Origin: Winogradskyella psychrotolerans
Lineage (GTDB): Bacteria; Bacteroidota; Bacteroidia; Flavobacteriales; Flavobacteriaceae
Direction of reading: 5' to 3'
Assembly: GCF_018860545.1 (NCBI RefSeq)
Contig: NZ_JAHKPN010000002.1
Location: 372,001-436,000 of the forward strand
Length of the DNA: 64,000 nt
In this document: positions 15,875-23,910 of the stretch, piece after piece
Layout: each line of letters starts with the position of its first letter
Numbering within the stretch: the first letter of the stretch is position 1
Notes under the pieces: generated by a model
Database searches by the model: none
What the model saw: only the letters and a program-made list of their open reading frames with translations
Told to the model about the DNA's origin: nothing
Made by a program: the position numbers and the translations under genes

Positions 15875-17274
15875 AATTTTAAAAAGGCTTCAGGAAGGTT
15901 GTTTGAGAGTCGATTAATCACCTTAATCATCAATTGCTTTTGATTTTTTGTAGGTTGAATGTCTTTAAGTGGAGCTTTTATTTCGTCTAATAATCGTGAA
16001 GAATTAATCTGTCCTTCCATATATCTTGAAAGTGAAATACTCCATGAAATATTGGGGACGTAGTTATTCTGTTTTTGGCGTTCACTTTCCTTTTCTGTAA
16101 GGTTGAATTTTGAAGCTAATTTTAAAATATCATCGTATTTTTCTAGGATAATTAAGACGTTGATAAAAGACGTAAAAAAATGATGCCAACGATGGTTGAG
16201 CACTTCATTTTTATACTGTCGTAAAAACGTTTTTGCAGTAGCTTCTGCTAATTTATTTCTCTGAAGCTCAGCCAACACACGGATTTGATACGAGCAATAG
16301 CCAATTTTTTGATGGTAGTTGTGTGTTTCTTTATATAGATCATGGTGTTTTTCTAAAAGGCAGAAGGCTTTTTCAGGTTGGTGATTTCGTAATAAAATGG
16401 CGACCAAATTGTTCAAGTACATTAAAACATCATTGTTGTTTTGTCGTATGGATAAATAGCCATAAAACTCAGCTTTTTCAAACTCATCTTGTTTAGAGTG
16501 TAGTAAAACCCGACTCGCATAATAATTAGATAATAACCGTCTGGAGTACATTTCCCCTTGACTGAAATAATAGTCTATTTGGTCAAAAATGACTTTTAAC
16601 TTATCATTCTCATTATAGTTGGTGTACATAAAAGCCAACAACACAAACGCCTGATATCGGTTTTTACCATCAATATGTTCATCTTTAAACACTTGAAGTA
16701 ACCACGTTTCTAAGTGTTTTGTTTCGTTATTGTTACGAGTATATTGGTTGGTGATTTCGGTTGTGGCATCGTAAAGTTTGTCTTTTGTCGCTTTGGCTTC
16801 ATTATAACTATCACTATAAGCATCTAAAAAATCGGCCACAATTTTATGATCTTTATAGCGCATTCTTACTAAGAGATACGATTTGTACTCTTTAGCAAGA
16901 TCATATAAATTCTGAAAATTAAACTCTATATTTTTATAGGTTGAAATGTAATGCAGAAAGGCTTTTTCTTCGTGTGATGCAATGGCATCGGTTAGAATTT
17001 TTTTTTGAAGCGACATAATCCAAGCAATAGTGGCATCAACATCTATGCTGGCTAATTTTTTTTCAACCCAATTTTTAATGTAAGAATATTTGCGCTTATC
17101 AATGTTATCATAAAAATCTACACGTTTATTATGAGATAATGCATTTGCGATGAGTAGCTCAATTATGTTAAGCTTTTCATCATCTGTAAATTGATATCGC
17201 GACTCTAAATATTTAGCTTCATTAGGAAGAATGGTTTTGCTAAATTCTGTAAATTTTTTAAGCTTTGTTTTCAT
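15859..17274 (-). CDS. Unknown 471-residue helical repeat protein in the esterase operon
   Basis: 471 residues, no signal peptide and no membrane segment. The chain is almost wholly helical, with TPR-like periodicity through the middle (YASRVLLHSKQDEFEKAEFY, MYLNNLVAILLRNHQPEKAF, CSYQIRVLAELQRNKLAEAT). No catalytic or HTH motif is apparent. Its start overlaps the exported hydrolase stop by 4 bp (ATGA), so it is translationally coupled to a catabolic operon. It could be a scaffold or a regulator, but nothing in the sequence decides. Its final codons contain an AAAGTCACAC box that probably serves the next operon. Confidence 0.8.
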   Translation of the reverse strand: MKTKLKKFTEFSKTILPNEAKYLESRYQFTDDEKLNIIELLIANALSHNKRVDFYDNIDKRKYSYIKNWVEKKLASIDVDATIAWIMSLQKKILTDAIASHEEKAFLHYISTYKNIEFNFQNLYDLAKEYKSYLLVRMRYKDHKIVADFLDAYSDSYNEAKATKDKLYDATTEITNQYTRNNNETKHLETWLLQVFKDEHIDGKNRYQAFVLLAFMYTNYNENDKLKVIFDQIDYYFSQGEMYSRRLLSNYYASRVLLHSKQDEFEKAEFYGYLSIRQNNNDVLMYLNNLVAILLRNHQPEKAFCLLEKHHDLYKETHNYHQKIGYCSYQIRVLAELQRNKLAEATAKTFLRQYKNEVLNHRWHHFFTSFINVLIILEKYDDILKLASKFNLTEKESERQKQNNYVPNISWSISLSRYMEGQINSSRLLDEIKAPLKDIQPTKNQKQLMIKVINRLSNNLPEAFLKLKSHI

Positions 17275-18215
17275 TCTGCAGCTACAAATTCCTGAATAAG
17301 GGTATTAACTTCGGTTGGTTTTTCATACTGTACAAAATGTCCAGCATTTTTTACAAAGGTGACGTTTGCAGAGTTGATTTGCTCTTTCGCAATATCTGCT
17401 ACAGCTTCAATGGTTAAATCTGGATTAAAATACCGATTGGGAATTAGCATATCCTTATCACCAAAAATAACTAAAGTCGGTTGTGTAATTTGTTTAAGCT
17501 CTTTAAATACAGTGTCATCTAACATTCCAGAAATACTGTTAACAATGGCTTTGCAATGGGCTTCAAAATCGGATGCGTCTTTAATTTTCTTACGATCATT
17601 TACCATTTTAGAAACATCCTCTGGTTGCGCGTAAAAATTAAGGGCATAATTTTTTTCAATTTGCTCATCCGTGGTGTTTTCTACGGATTCTGGTGTAAAA
17701 TAAGCTTTCATAAATTCAGCGTTTGTTTCCGAAAACTGTTCTAATCCAGCTGGTGCAACTAAAATTAGTTTTTCTATAGCTTCAGGATAGATCGTTGCTA
17801 ATTTAATGCTCGCTTGTCCTCCCATAGAATGTCCAATGAGGATGGTGTTTTTTAAGTCCAGTTTTTTAATGAGTTTGTATATAATTCCGGCGAAATACGT
17901 TGGAGTATAGGTAGCTTTAGGTTTGGAAGATTTTCCGTAGCCTGGTAAATCTAATGCAATACACGTGTAGTTTTTTCTTAATGTATTGATGTTTTTGGCC
18001 CAGGCGTCAGAATTACTGCTTAGTCCATGTACAAATAGTAATGTCTTTTCTCCATCTCCTTTTTTAATGAAGCTTATTTCTAAACTGTCTATGATTGTAG
18101 ATTGGGTTTTAAAATTGTATTCTGAAAGTATGTCTTTCATGAGTGGTTTAGAATTTTGGGAAAATACAGTTGTGTTAATCAGTAGAAATAGAAATAGTAT
18201 ACTAAGTGTTTTCAT
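17271..18215 (-). CDS. Exported alpha/beta hydrolase (putative esterase)
   Basis: 314 residues with signal peptide MKTLSILFLFLLINTTVFSQ. The mature enzyme has a complete triad: LLFVHGLSSNSDAWAKN (oxyanion strand, about residue 60), IGHSMGGQAS nucleophile elbow near 130, acid in VIFGDKDMLIP near 250, and His in KNAGHFVQYEKP near 293. It probably cleaves an ester in the periplasm. It sits 8 bp downstream of the acyl-CoA synthetase gene and overlaps the 471-residue gene by 4 bp. Together with the cytoplasmic hydrolase of the neighbouring operon it gives the locus one hydrolase on each side of the inner membrane. Confidence 0.92.
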   Translation of the reverse strand: MKTLSILFLFLLINTTVFSQNSKPLMKDILSEYNFKTQSTIIDSLEISFIKKGDGEKTLLFVHGLSSNSDAWAKNINTLRKNYTCIALDLPGYGKSSKPKATYTPTYFAGIIYKLIKKLDLKNTILIGHSMGGQASIKLATIYPEAIEKLILVAPAGLEQFSETNAEFMKAYFTPESVENTTDEQIEKNYALNFYAQPEDVSKMVNDRKKIKDASDFEAHCKAIVNSISGMLDDTVFKELKQITQPTLVIFGDKDMLIPNRYFNPDLTIEAVADIAKEQINSANVTFVKNAGHFVQYEKPTEVNTLIQEFVAAE

Positions 18216-18223
18216 GGTTTTGA

Positions 18224-19729
18224 TTATTGTTCTGATTTAATAGCGTTAAAATATTTAAAGAGTTTCTTTCGGGATACTTTGCCTAAACTCGTTAGTGGAA
18301 TGTCGTCTAAAATAAATATATACTTTGGGTGTTTAAACGCTACTAAGTCCTTTGTAAGTGCTTTACGTATGTCTAAGACAGAAAGGACTTCACTTTTTGA
18401 AGTTACAAATGCTATGCCGCATTCTCCCCATTTTTCGTCCTTTACGCTTAATACAACTGCTTTTTTTATGTCCTTAATGCGCTCTAATTGTACTTCTATT
18501 TCTTGAGGGTAAATGTTTTCTCCTCCAGAAATATACATATCGTTTTTACGACCTTTCATATATAAAAATCCGTCAGTATCACTATATGCAAAATCACCTG
18601 TAAACAGCCATCCCTTTTTTATTTTGTTACTTGTTTTAACTGAATTGTTCCAATAGCCAGGCGTCACAATATCTCCTTTTATACAGAGTTCGCCAACTTC
18701 ATTTGATTTAACGGTTTCTCCATTTTGATTCACTATTTTTAAATCCAAATAGAAATTAGGCTTACCAATAGAGTTGGGTTTTAATTCTGCCATATTATGG
18801 TGTAAAGAGGTGATGCTTGGTCCGGCTTCTGTTAAGCCATAACCTGGTCGGATATAAATGTTTTTTTCGTTTTTCCAGAAGCTCACGAGTTCTGATGGTA
18901 CTTTCTCACCCCCAGAAATGATGTAACGTAATTTTTTAAGATTAACCTCTTTAAAAACTGGTGTTTTTTGCATCATCAATAACATCGTTGGTAAGGCCAT
19001 AAATAAGGTCGTTTTATTAAGCTCTAAAAGGCATAATATTTTTTCGGCATCAAATTTTTCGAGCATTCCAATATGTGCACCTTTGTGTAATAATGGTGTG
19101 ATGAAAACATTCCAACCAGAAGTGTGGTAAGGAGGTAAGGTGTTTATTGTGGAATCTCTAAAGGTAATTCCCAATTGCATTGAGGTGTTCAGGCTATTCC
19201 AAAAGAGCATCTTGTTGGTGTAAATTACCCCTTTTGGAGTTCCTGTAGTACCAGAGGTATAGAAAATAAATAAAGGGTTATCTTCTTTAATCTCGAAGGT
19301 TTTGTTGACCGAGTATGCTGAGTTTTCAACATAATCGGCTAATACTTCAAACGTTAAAACCTCTAAATTTTGAATTGGTAACTGTTGAGCTTTGTCTTTG
19401 TGGTTGCTATTATGAATAAACAATCGCGGTGTACAATCTATAACTAATTTTGAAATTTCTGTAACAGATTGGCGATAATTTAATGGCACAATTACCAATC
19501 CCATGCGTTGGCAAGCCACAAAAAGTACCATGTATTCTAGGCCATGATCTGCTAAAACAGCAATGCGGTCTCCTTCTTCGAGATTGCGTTCAGTAAATTT
19601 ATGGACTAAACGATTGGCATAGGTATGTAAGTCGCTATACGTATAACTTTTATTAGTGTCATACGATGTAATAGCAATCTTATCAGGCGTATAATCTGCC
19701 CATTTAGCGGTCCAATCTAGTGTGTCCAC
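18224..19729 (-). CDS. AMP-dependent acyl-CoA synthetase/ligase
   Basis: 501 residues, adenylate-forming family. Motifs in order: A3 phosphate loop FYTSGTTGTPKGVIYT (about 157), A5 YGLTEAGP (about 300), A7/A8 GWLFTGDFAYSDTDGFLYMK then GR (about 370-395), and the catalytic lysine in LTSLGKVSRKKL near the C-terminus. It activates a carboxylic acid to its CoA thioester via an acyl-AMP. The length and motifs fit the class that uses medium or long acyl chains; acetoacetate or hydroxybutyrate as substrate is inference from context. The start codon is GTG, and it overlaps the symporter gene by 26 bp. Confidence 0.93.
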   Translation of the reverse strand: MDTLDWTAKWADYTPDKIAITSYDTNKSYTYSDLHTYANRLVHKFTERNLEEGDRIAVLADHGLEYMVLFVACQRMGLVIVPLNYRQSVTEISKLVIDCTPRLFIHNSNHKDKAQQLPIQNLEVLTFEVLADYVENSAYSVNKTFEIKEDNPLFIFYTSGTTGTPKGVIYTNKMLFWNSLNTSMQLGITFRDSTINTLPPYHTSGWNVFITPLLHKGAHIGMLEKFDAEKILCLLELNKTTLFMALPTMLLMMQKTPVFKEVNLKKLRYIISGGEKVPSELVSFWKNEKNIYIRPGYGLTEAGPSITSLHHNMAELKPNSIGKPNFYLDLKIVNQNGETVKSNEVGELCIKGDIVTPGYWNNSVKTSNKIKKGWLFTGDFAYSDTDGFLYMKGRKNDMYISGGENIYPQEIEVQLERIKDIKKAVVLSVKDEKWGECGIAFVTSKSEVLSVLDIRKALTKDLVAFKHPKYIFILDDIPLTSLGKVSRKKLFKYFNAIKSEQ

Positions 19730-21215
19730 GTTCTATTTTTTTAGTGTCTAATTTGTAAATACTATAACCAACGATTAGTGATGTTATAATGCCGATGGCT
19801 GCTGAAACTCCTGGATTGTTAACAGGCTCTTGCATGTATGGTGTAATTCTGCCATAATAAATCCCGAAATGCACTACAATGGCTGTGATACTTGCTATAA
19901 AAACCGATCGGGTAGAGACATCTTTTAAAAATGTACCAAACAAAACCGGAACAAAAGCAGCAGCAAAATAAGCATACACACCGTTTTGAGCAAAAATAGC
20001 CACACTCACATCTGGGTTTTTAATCTGTTCCCAACTCAGTAAAAAACTCACTATGCCTAAAATAATAATCACTATTTTATTAATGGTTATAGTGTTTTCG
20101 GTGAATTTATCTTTAAACAGTGGATTGATAATATCTGAAGTAATCGTAATAGATAAGGACTGAATTAAACTCTCTAAAGTGGATAATCCTGCGGAAATTA
20201 ATCCAACCACAATGACCAAACCAACTCCAACTGAAAATTTGGTTACGACGTAAGTTGGTATGATTTCATCCATTCGTAGTTTTTCTCCGTTAACCATAAA
20301 ATCTGGAAAACTGATGCGCGCATATAAACCAACAATTACGACTAAAAAGAACACAATCATAAAAGCAATGCCACTAAACAAATAGGTGTTTATTTTACTT
20401 GAGTCTTTTAATAATAGCGATTTTGTAATAATGTGTGGCTGGCATACAATAGCAATACCAATCACGATTTGGGTGGCGATGATTTCAAAATAATCGCGAA
20501 ACAAAAAGCTTTCTGTATTTGTGGGTTTTGTAAGATTTGGGTCAATGGCATTTAATTTATCAAGGAAACCAGTGATGCCATCTGCGAAATAGTCGGAACC
20601 TGAACCTATTAAAATTAAGGCTACAATACACATTATTATCGCCTGAATGGTATTGGTGTAAACCATAGAATTCGCTCCGCCAAACATCATATATCCAAAT
20701 ACAAAGGCTGTAATGCCCATTAAAACATAAAATGGGTCAGCATTCAGAGATTTTGAAATCACTTGTGTTAGTCCAACATTAATAAGCACAATAAACGTGA
20801 TGAGTAAAAGGGCGATGATACCAAAGAAAAAGGCATATTTTTTACTGTTATAGCGTTTGCCAATCCATTGTGCCATGGTGGTTGCTTTTACGGCATTACC
20901 TTGTTTTATGAAGCCTTTTGTGAATACAATTAGTGAAACAAAAGCAGCGAGAGGTAAAACAATGGCAAAAGAAATCACTCCTGAAATTCCGTAGAGTGCA
21001 ATAAATCCTGGGTTAATAATAAAGGTTGCAGCACTCGTCATTGAAGCTGCTAACGATAAACCAACCACCCACGATGGAAAGCCAATATTACCAACGGCAT
21101 AATCGTTTATATTCGTGTTTTTTCGAGCACCTCGAATCACGAAAAATAAGATGACGGCAGCGTACACTCCCAATAAAATCCACATGTAAGTTACCAATTG
21201 GTCTGATGCAATCAT
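19704..21215 (-). CDS. Sodium:solute symporter (SSS family)
   Basis: 503 residues with about 13 transmembrane helices. The N-terminal pattern GARKNTNINDYAVGNIGFPS followed by WVVGLSLAASMTSAATFI is diagnostic of the SSS fold (SGLT/PutP/ActP-like). It imports a small solute with Na+. The SSS family includes acetate, proline, pantothenate and sugar carriers; a short hydroxy acid would suit its operon partners. First gene of the operon, with two AAAGTCACAC boxes upstream; its 3' end overlaps the CoA-ligase gene by 26 bp. Confidence 0.93.
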   Translation of the reverse strand: MIASDQLVTYMWILLGVYAAVILFFVIRGARKNTNINDYAVGNIGFPSWVVGLSLAASMTSAATFIINPGFIALYGISGVISFAIVLPLAAFVSLIVFTKGFIKQGNAVKATTMAQWIGKRYNSKKYAFFFGIIALLLITFIVLINVGLTQVISKSLNADPFYVLMGITAFVFGYMMFGGANSMVYTNTIQAIIMCIVALILIGSGSDYFADGITGFLDKLNAIDPNLTKPTNTESFLFRDYFEIIATQIVIGIAIVCQPHIITKSLLLKDSSKINTYLFSGIAFMIVFFLVVIVGLYARISFPDFMVNGEKLRMDEIIPTYVVTKFSVGVGLVIVVGLISAGLSTLESLIQSLSITITSDIINPLFKDKFTENTITINKIVIIILGIVSFLLSWEQIKNPDVSVAIFAQNGVYAYFAAAFVPVLFGTFLKDVSTRSVFIASITAIVVHFGIYYGRITPYMQEPVNNPGVSAAIGIITSLIVGYSIYKLDTKKIERGHTRLDR

Positions 21216-21284
21216 TTAATAAAGTCTTTAAAACAAAGAACAATCTTTATATTATTTTTAGTGCTATTATTTGATTTTATAAAG

Positions 21285-21360
21285 GTGTGACTTTAGTAAA
21301 TAACCATGCTGAAAATAGCATTATGCTAAATATAACAATAATATCATTAGGTGTGACTTT
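21285..21360 (-). promoter_or_regulatory. Two AAAGTCACAC boxes upstream of the symporter operon
   Basis: AAAGTCACAC on the minus strand at 21285-21294 and 21351-21360, 66 bp apart start to start. Both have an extra C (AAAGTCACACC). The proximal box is 70 bp from the symporter start codon. The paired arrangement mirrors the one before the TonB receptor, where the spacing is 78 bp; the 12-bp difference is close to one helical turn. This suggests a common regulator for the two operons. Confidence 0.6.
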
Positions 21361-21403
21361 AAATTAACTTTAGACATTTTTAACAATTTTGAAGTGTTTT
21401 GAA

Positions 21404-21964
21404 TTATTCAGGCCAAATAGTTTCAAATTCTTCACAAACGATAAGCAGGTCTTCAGTAGGTGTTTCACCACTTTCTACCATGGTAGTTGAAAAAAAATCC
21501 CAATGTGCATTTTTCCATTTTTGAAGCGGGTCTGTTGTGGTGCCCATATCTAAGGCAGCATATGCTTCTGAAATTTTATGAAAAGGAATGGTGTCCACTT
21601 TTTTAATTTCAATTATAGCTTTTGCTTTTCCATCGAAATCAGTAATAATATGTTTTAGTCCTGTTTTTGGTAAGTCGGCATCCGCTTCTTTATACCAAGC
21701 GTATAAACCGGATGCTGCTTGTTTTTTACCGCTGAGAACTAAATTGGCTAACCGGTTGGCGTCGGCTTTATTATTATGAAAATACCAAGATTCCGGAAGC
21801 TCGACGTTTTGGAATTCTGGATGAGATGCGGTATAGTTTTGCCACATGTTATAAACAGAGTTGTCAATTTCGTTTTCTGTTAGTGCTTCGGTTTGAATTT
21901 CTGGTCTTGTTTCGTTTTTGCAACCCGTAAAAATTAGAAGTAGAATAATTGTGATGTATTTCAT
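21404..21964 (-). CDS. Lipoprotein with ASCH-like domain
   Basis: 186 residues. The N-terminus MKYITIILLLIFTGC ends in a lipobox (FTGC), so it is a probable lipoprotein. The mature part matches the ASCH pattern: ANRLANLVLSGKKQAASGLY, LPKTGLKHIITDFDGKAKAI, IIEIKKVDTIPFHKIS, then KWKNAHWDFF and LLIVCEEFETIW. ASCH domains are normally cytoplasmic and linked to RNA or nucleoside chemistry, so an exported lipid-anchored member is unusual. It has its own transcript: a terminator lies just upstream and the symporter promoter just downstream. Confidence 0.8.
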   Translation of the reverse strand: MKYITIILLLIFTGCKNETRPEIQTEALTENEIDNSVYNMWQNYTASHPEFQNVELPESWYFHNNKADANRLANLVLSGKKQAASGLYAWYKEADADLPKTGLKHIITDFDGKAKAIIEIKKVDTIPFHKISEAYAALDMGTTTDPLQKWKNAHWDFFSTTMVESGETPTEDLLIVCEEFETIWPE

Positions 21965-21987
21965 TATCCTAAATTACTAAAAAAACA

Positions 21988-22015
21988 AAAACAGCAACCA
22001 AGTTGGTCACTGTTT
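21988..22015 (-). terminator. Terminator of the 58-residue Cys-rich gene
   Basis: On the minus strand, AAACAG and CTGTTT flank an inner ACCAA/TTGGT stem, followed by TTGTTTTTTT-type T-runs. It lies 64 bp downstream of the small gene's stop and directly before the ASCH lipoprotein gene. Confidence 0.65.
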
Positions 22016-22078
22016 CTCGTTTATAATTTATAGTAGATTTGAAGTGTTTTATAATGCCAGATGTGTAACTCTATTAAA

Positions 22079-22255
22079 TTAAGCTACCTTTTTTAGCAAA
22101 TCAAAACAAGGGCATTTTTTACAACGCTTGTTTTCGGCTTTCTTGTATTTTTTACAGCACTTGGATTTTACGTTGCCAAGTGTGTCCATACCAGAAGCCT
22201 CCAGAACTTTAATCCGTTCTTTCTTTAGGTTTTTATTTTTCTTCTTTTTGCCCAT
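22079..22255 (-). CDS. Small Cys- and Lys-rich protein, 58 residues
   Basis: ATG at 22253-22255, TAA at 22079-22081. The protein starts MGKKKKNKNLKKERIKVLEA and continues to SKCCKKYKKAENKRCKKCPC before FDLLKKVA. It has five cysteines in CC...CKKCPC spacing, which could bind zinc, and a very basic N-terminal half, which could bind nucleic acid. It has a terminator of its own, and a 6-bp hairpin (TTTCCT/AGGAAA) lies in the leader just upstream of the start. I remember similar short proteins in Flavobacteriaceae but cannot name a family. Too short for many gene finders. Confidence 0.75.
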   Translation of the reverse strand: MGKKKKNKNLKKERIKVLEASGMDTLGNVKSKCCKKYKKAENKRCKKCPCFDLLKKVA

Positions 22256-22389
22256 CTTTAGTTTCCTAGTAAAAGGAAATCTTTAAGTTTTCAAGGCAAA
22301 AATAACTATTTATATTTATCTAAATAAAATTTAACATTTGAGGATCATCTATTTAGCCATCAGTTAAGATAGCGCTAATAAGTCCATAT

Positions 22390-23088
22390 TTAATTCATTT
22401 TAGGATCTGACCTAAGAACGCCAGCATTGGTATGTACGTTTCCTACTTCCGTAATAACAACACCTTCTGGACCTGCCATTTGCCAATGAGGTGATTCAGC
22501 CTCAGCTAGTGATGCAAAATCTCCCTCATGGGCTTCAATAATATGATTGGTGGTTACTTTTCCATCCCAATGATTTTGCGGAACTACCACTTGTGGAAAC
22601 TGATCGCGATTGTTTTCGCCAACACCTACAATATAGCTTTTTCCATGTCGTACGAGCCAACCTTCCATTTTTACAGGATTACCTTCTGCGGCAAAATGCA
22701 TATGCTCTCCTAACATTTGGCCTGGTAAAAGAAAGATGTCCATGAGCATATATTGGTCTTCCTCATTATTTACGAACATAACTGAAGCCAACCCTAATTC
22801 TGCATAGTTACCTTGATTATAATCGGTTAGCCATATTTTTTCGCGTAGACCTTCAAAAATGGGATAATCATGATATTCTAGCATTTCCATTAAAGCGTCT
22901 TTTGCCTTTTCTTCTAAGAATTGACCTTCAGCATCATAAAATTGCGCATTAGAGAATTTTAATTCTTTTTTATTGGTAGGTTCAACAACTTCTACTGTAT
23001 CTATCGTTTTGCTTTTTTCGTTCTTATTAGCACAGTTATTGAATAATAGAGCAAGCATTAAAACGGTTAAAAAACTTCGTGTTTTCAT
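22390..23088 (-). CDS. Lipoprotein with cupin domain
   Basis: 232 residues. The signal MKTRSFLTVLMLALLFNNC ends at a lipobox-like cysteine. The mature protein is a cupin: MLGEHMHFAAEGNPVKMEGW gives a metal-type His pair and Glu, and IEAHEGDFASL with SPHWQMAGPEGVVITEVGNV gives the second half. The arrangement recalls D-lyxose/D-mannose isomerase-type cupins, which act on sugars, but here it is exported and lipid-anchored. A carbohydrate-binding or isomerase role in the periplasm is inference. Monocistronic by spacing. Confidence 0.8.
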   Translation of the reverse strand: MKTRSFLTVLMLALLFNNCANKNEKSKTIDTVEVVEPTNKKELKFSNAQFYDAEGQFLEEKAKDALMEMLEYHDYPIFEGLREKIWLTDYNQGNYAELGLASVMFVNNEEDQYMLMDIFLLPGQMLGEHMHFAAEGNPVKMEGWLVRHGKSYIVGVGENNRDQFPQVVVPQNHWDGKVTTNHIIEAHEGDFASLAEAESPHWQMAGPEGVVITEVGNVHTNAGVLRSDPKMN

Positions 23089-23318
23089 AAATAATTATTT
23101 TAAAATTTAAAGGAGATCATAATGACTTTAAATATAACGTAACTAAATATGAATATTTTATGCTTGTTTCAATTTATAATAGAATTTTTAGAGTCGCTAT
23201 TATTACCACCATTATATTTTTAATTCCTAAAAATTTTAAGTAAAAAAAAGTAGAATTGATAATGCTGTTTTAGAGTTTTTTGTCTAAAATGACTATGTAA
23301 AACCGATGAGTTTAATAG

Positions 23319-23837
23319 TTACGCACTTGGGTTATCAGCTGCTGAGCTTACGGTTAGTTGTTGTATGTCTCTATCAAACAAATACAATCCGCCTTTATCA
23401 TCTCCGATCATCTTTACTTTATCTAAGATGGTTCTTGCCATCGCTTCTTCTTCAATTTGCTCTGATACATACCATTGTAAAAAGTTATGGGTGGCATAAT
23501 CTTTTTCTTGTAAAGAAATGTGTACTAGTTCGTTGATGCTTTCGGATACAAAAATTTCATGTTCTAAAAGTTTTTCAAACATAGCTTTATAGGAAGAAAA
23601 GGTCACACTTGGTGCTTTAAGTTCAGAGACATGTGCATGGCCACCACGTTCATTAATAAACTTTACGAGTTTTAGCATGTGCTCACGCTCTTCATCTGAT
23701 TGACTGTACATAAAATTAGAAATACCTTCAAGTCCTTTCACTTCGGCCCAAATGGCCATGGCTAAATAGGCTTGAGATGATTCTGCTTCGATTCTTATTT
23801 GCTGGTTTAATGCGGCTTCAATAGATTTTGATAACAT
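23319..23837 (-). CDS. ftnA: Ferritin (bacterial non-heme type)
   Basis: 172 residues from the ATG at 23835-23837, chosen because the family begins MLSKSIEAALNQQI; an ATG 7 codons upstream is also open. The four-helix bundle contains the ferroxidase residues: Glu in IRIEAESSQAYLAM, the ExxH pair in QSDEEREHMLKLV, Glu in LLEHEIFVSESINELV, and YVSEQIEEEAMAR. It stores iron as a 24-mer and protects against Fenton chemistry. Cytoplasmic and monocistronic by spacing. Confidence 0.93.
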   Translation of the reverse strand: MLSKSIEAALNQQIRIEAESSQAYLAMAIWAEVKGLEGISNFMYSQSDEEREHMLKLVKFINERGGHAHVSELKAPSVTFSSYKAMFEKLLEHEIFVSESINELVHISLQEKDYATHNFLQWYVSEQIEEEAMARTILDKVKMIGDDKGGLYLFDRDIQQLTVSSAADNPSA

Positions 23838-23910
23838 AGATTGTAGTGTTTTAAACAAATATAAGCATAGTTAAATCACTTTTGAAGCTTTTCTACTTGA
23901 GAAATTAACA

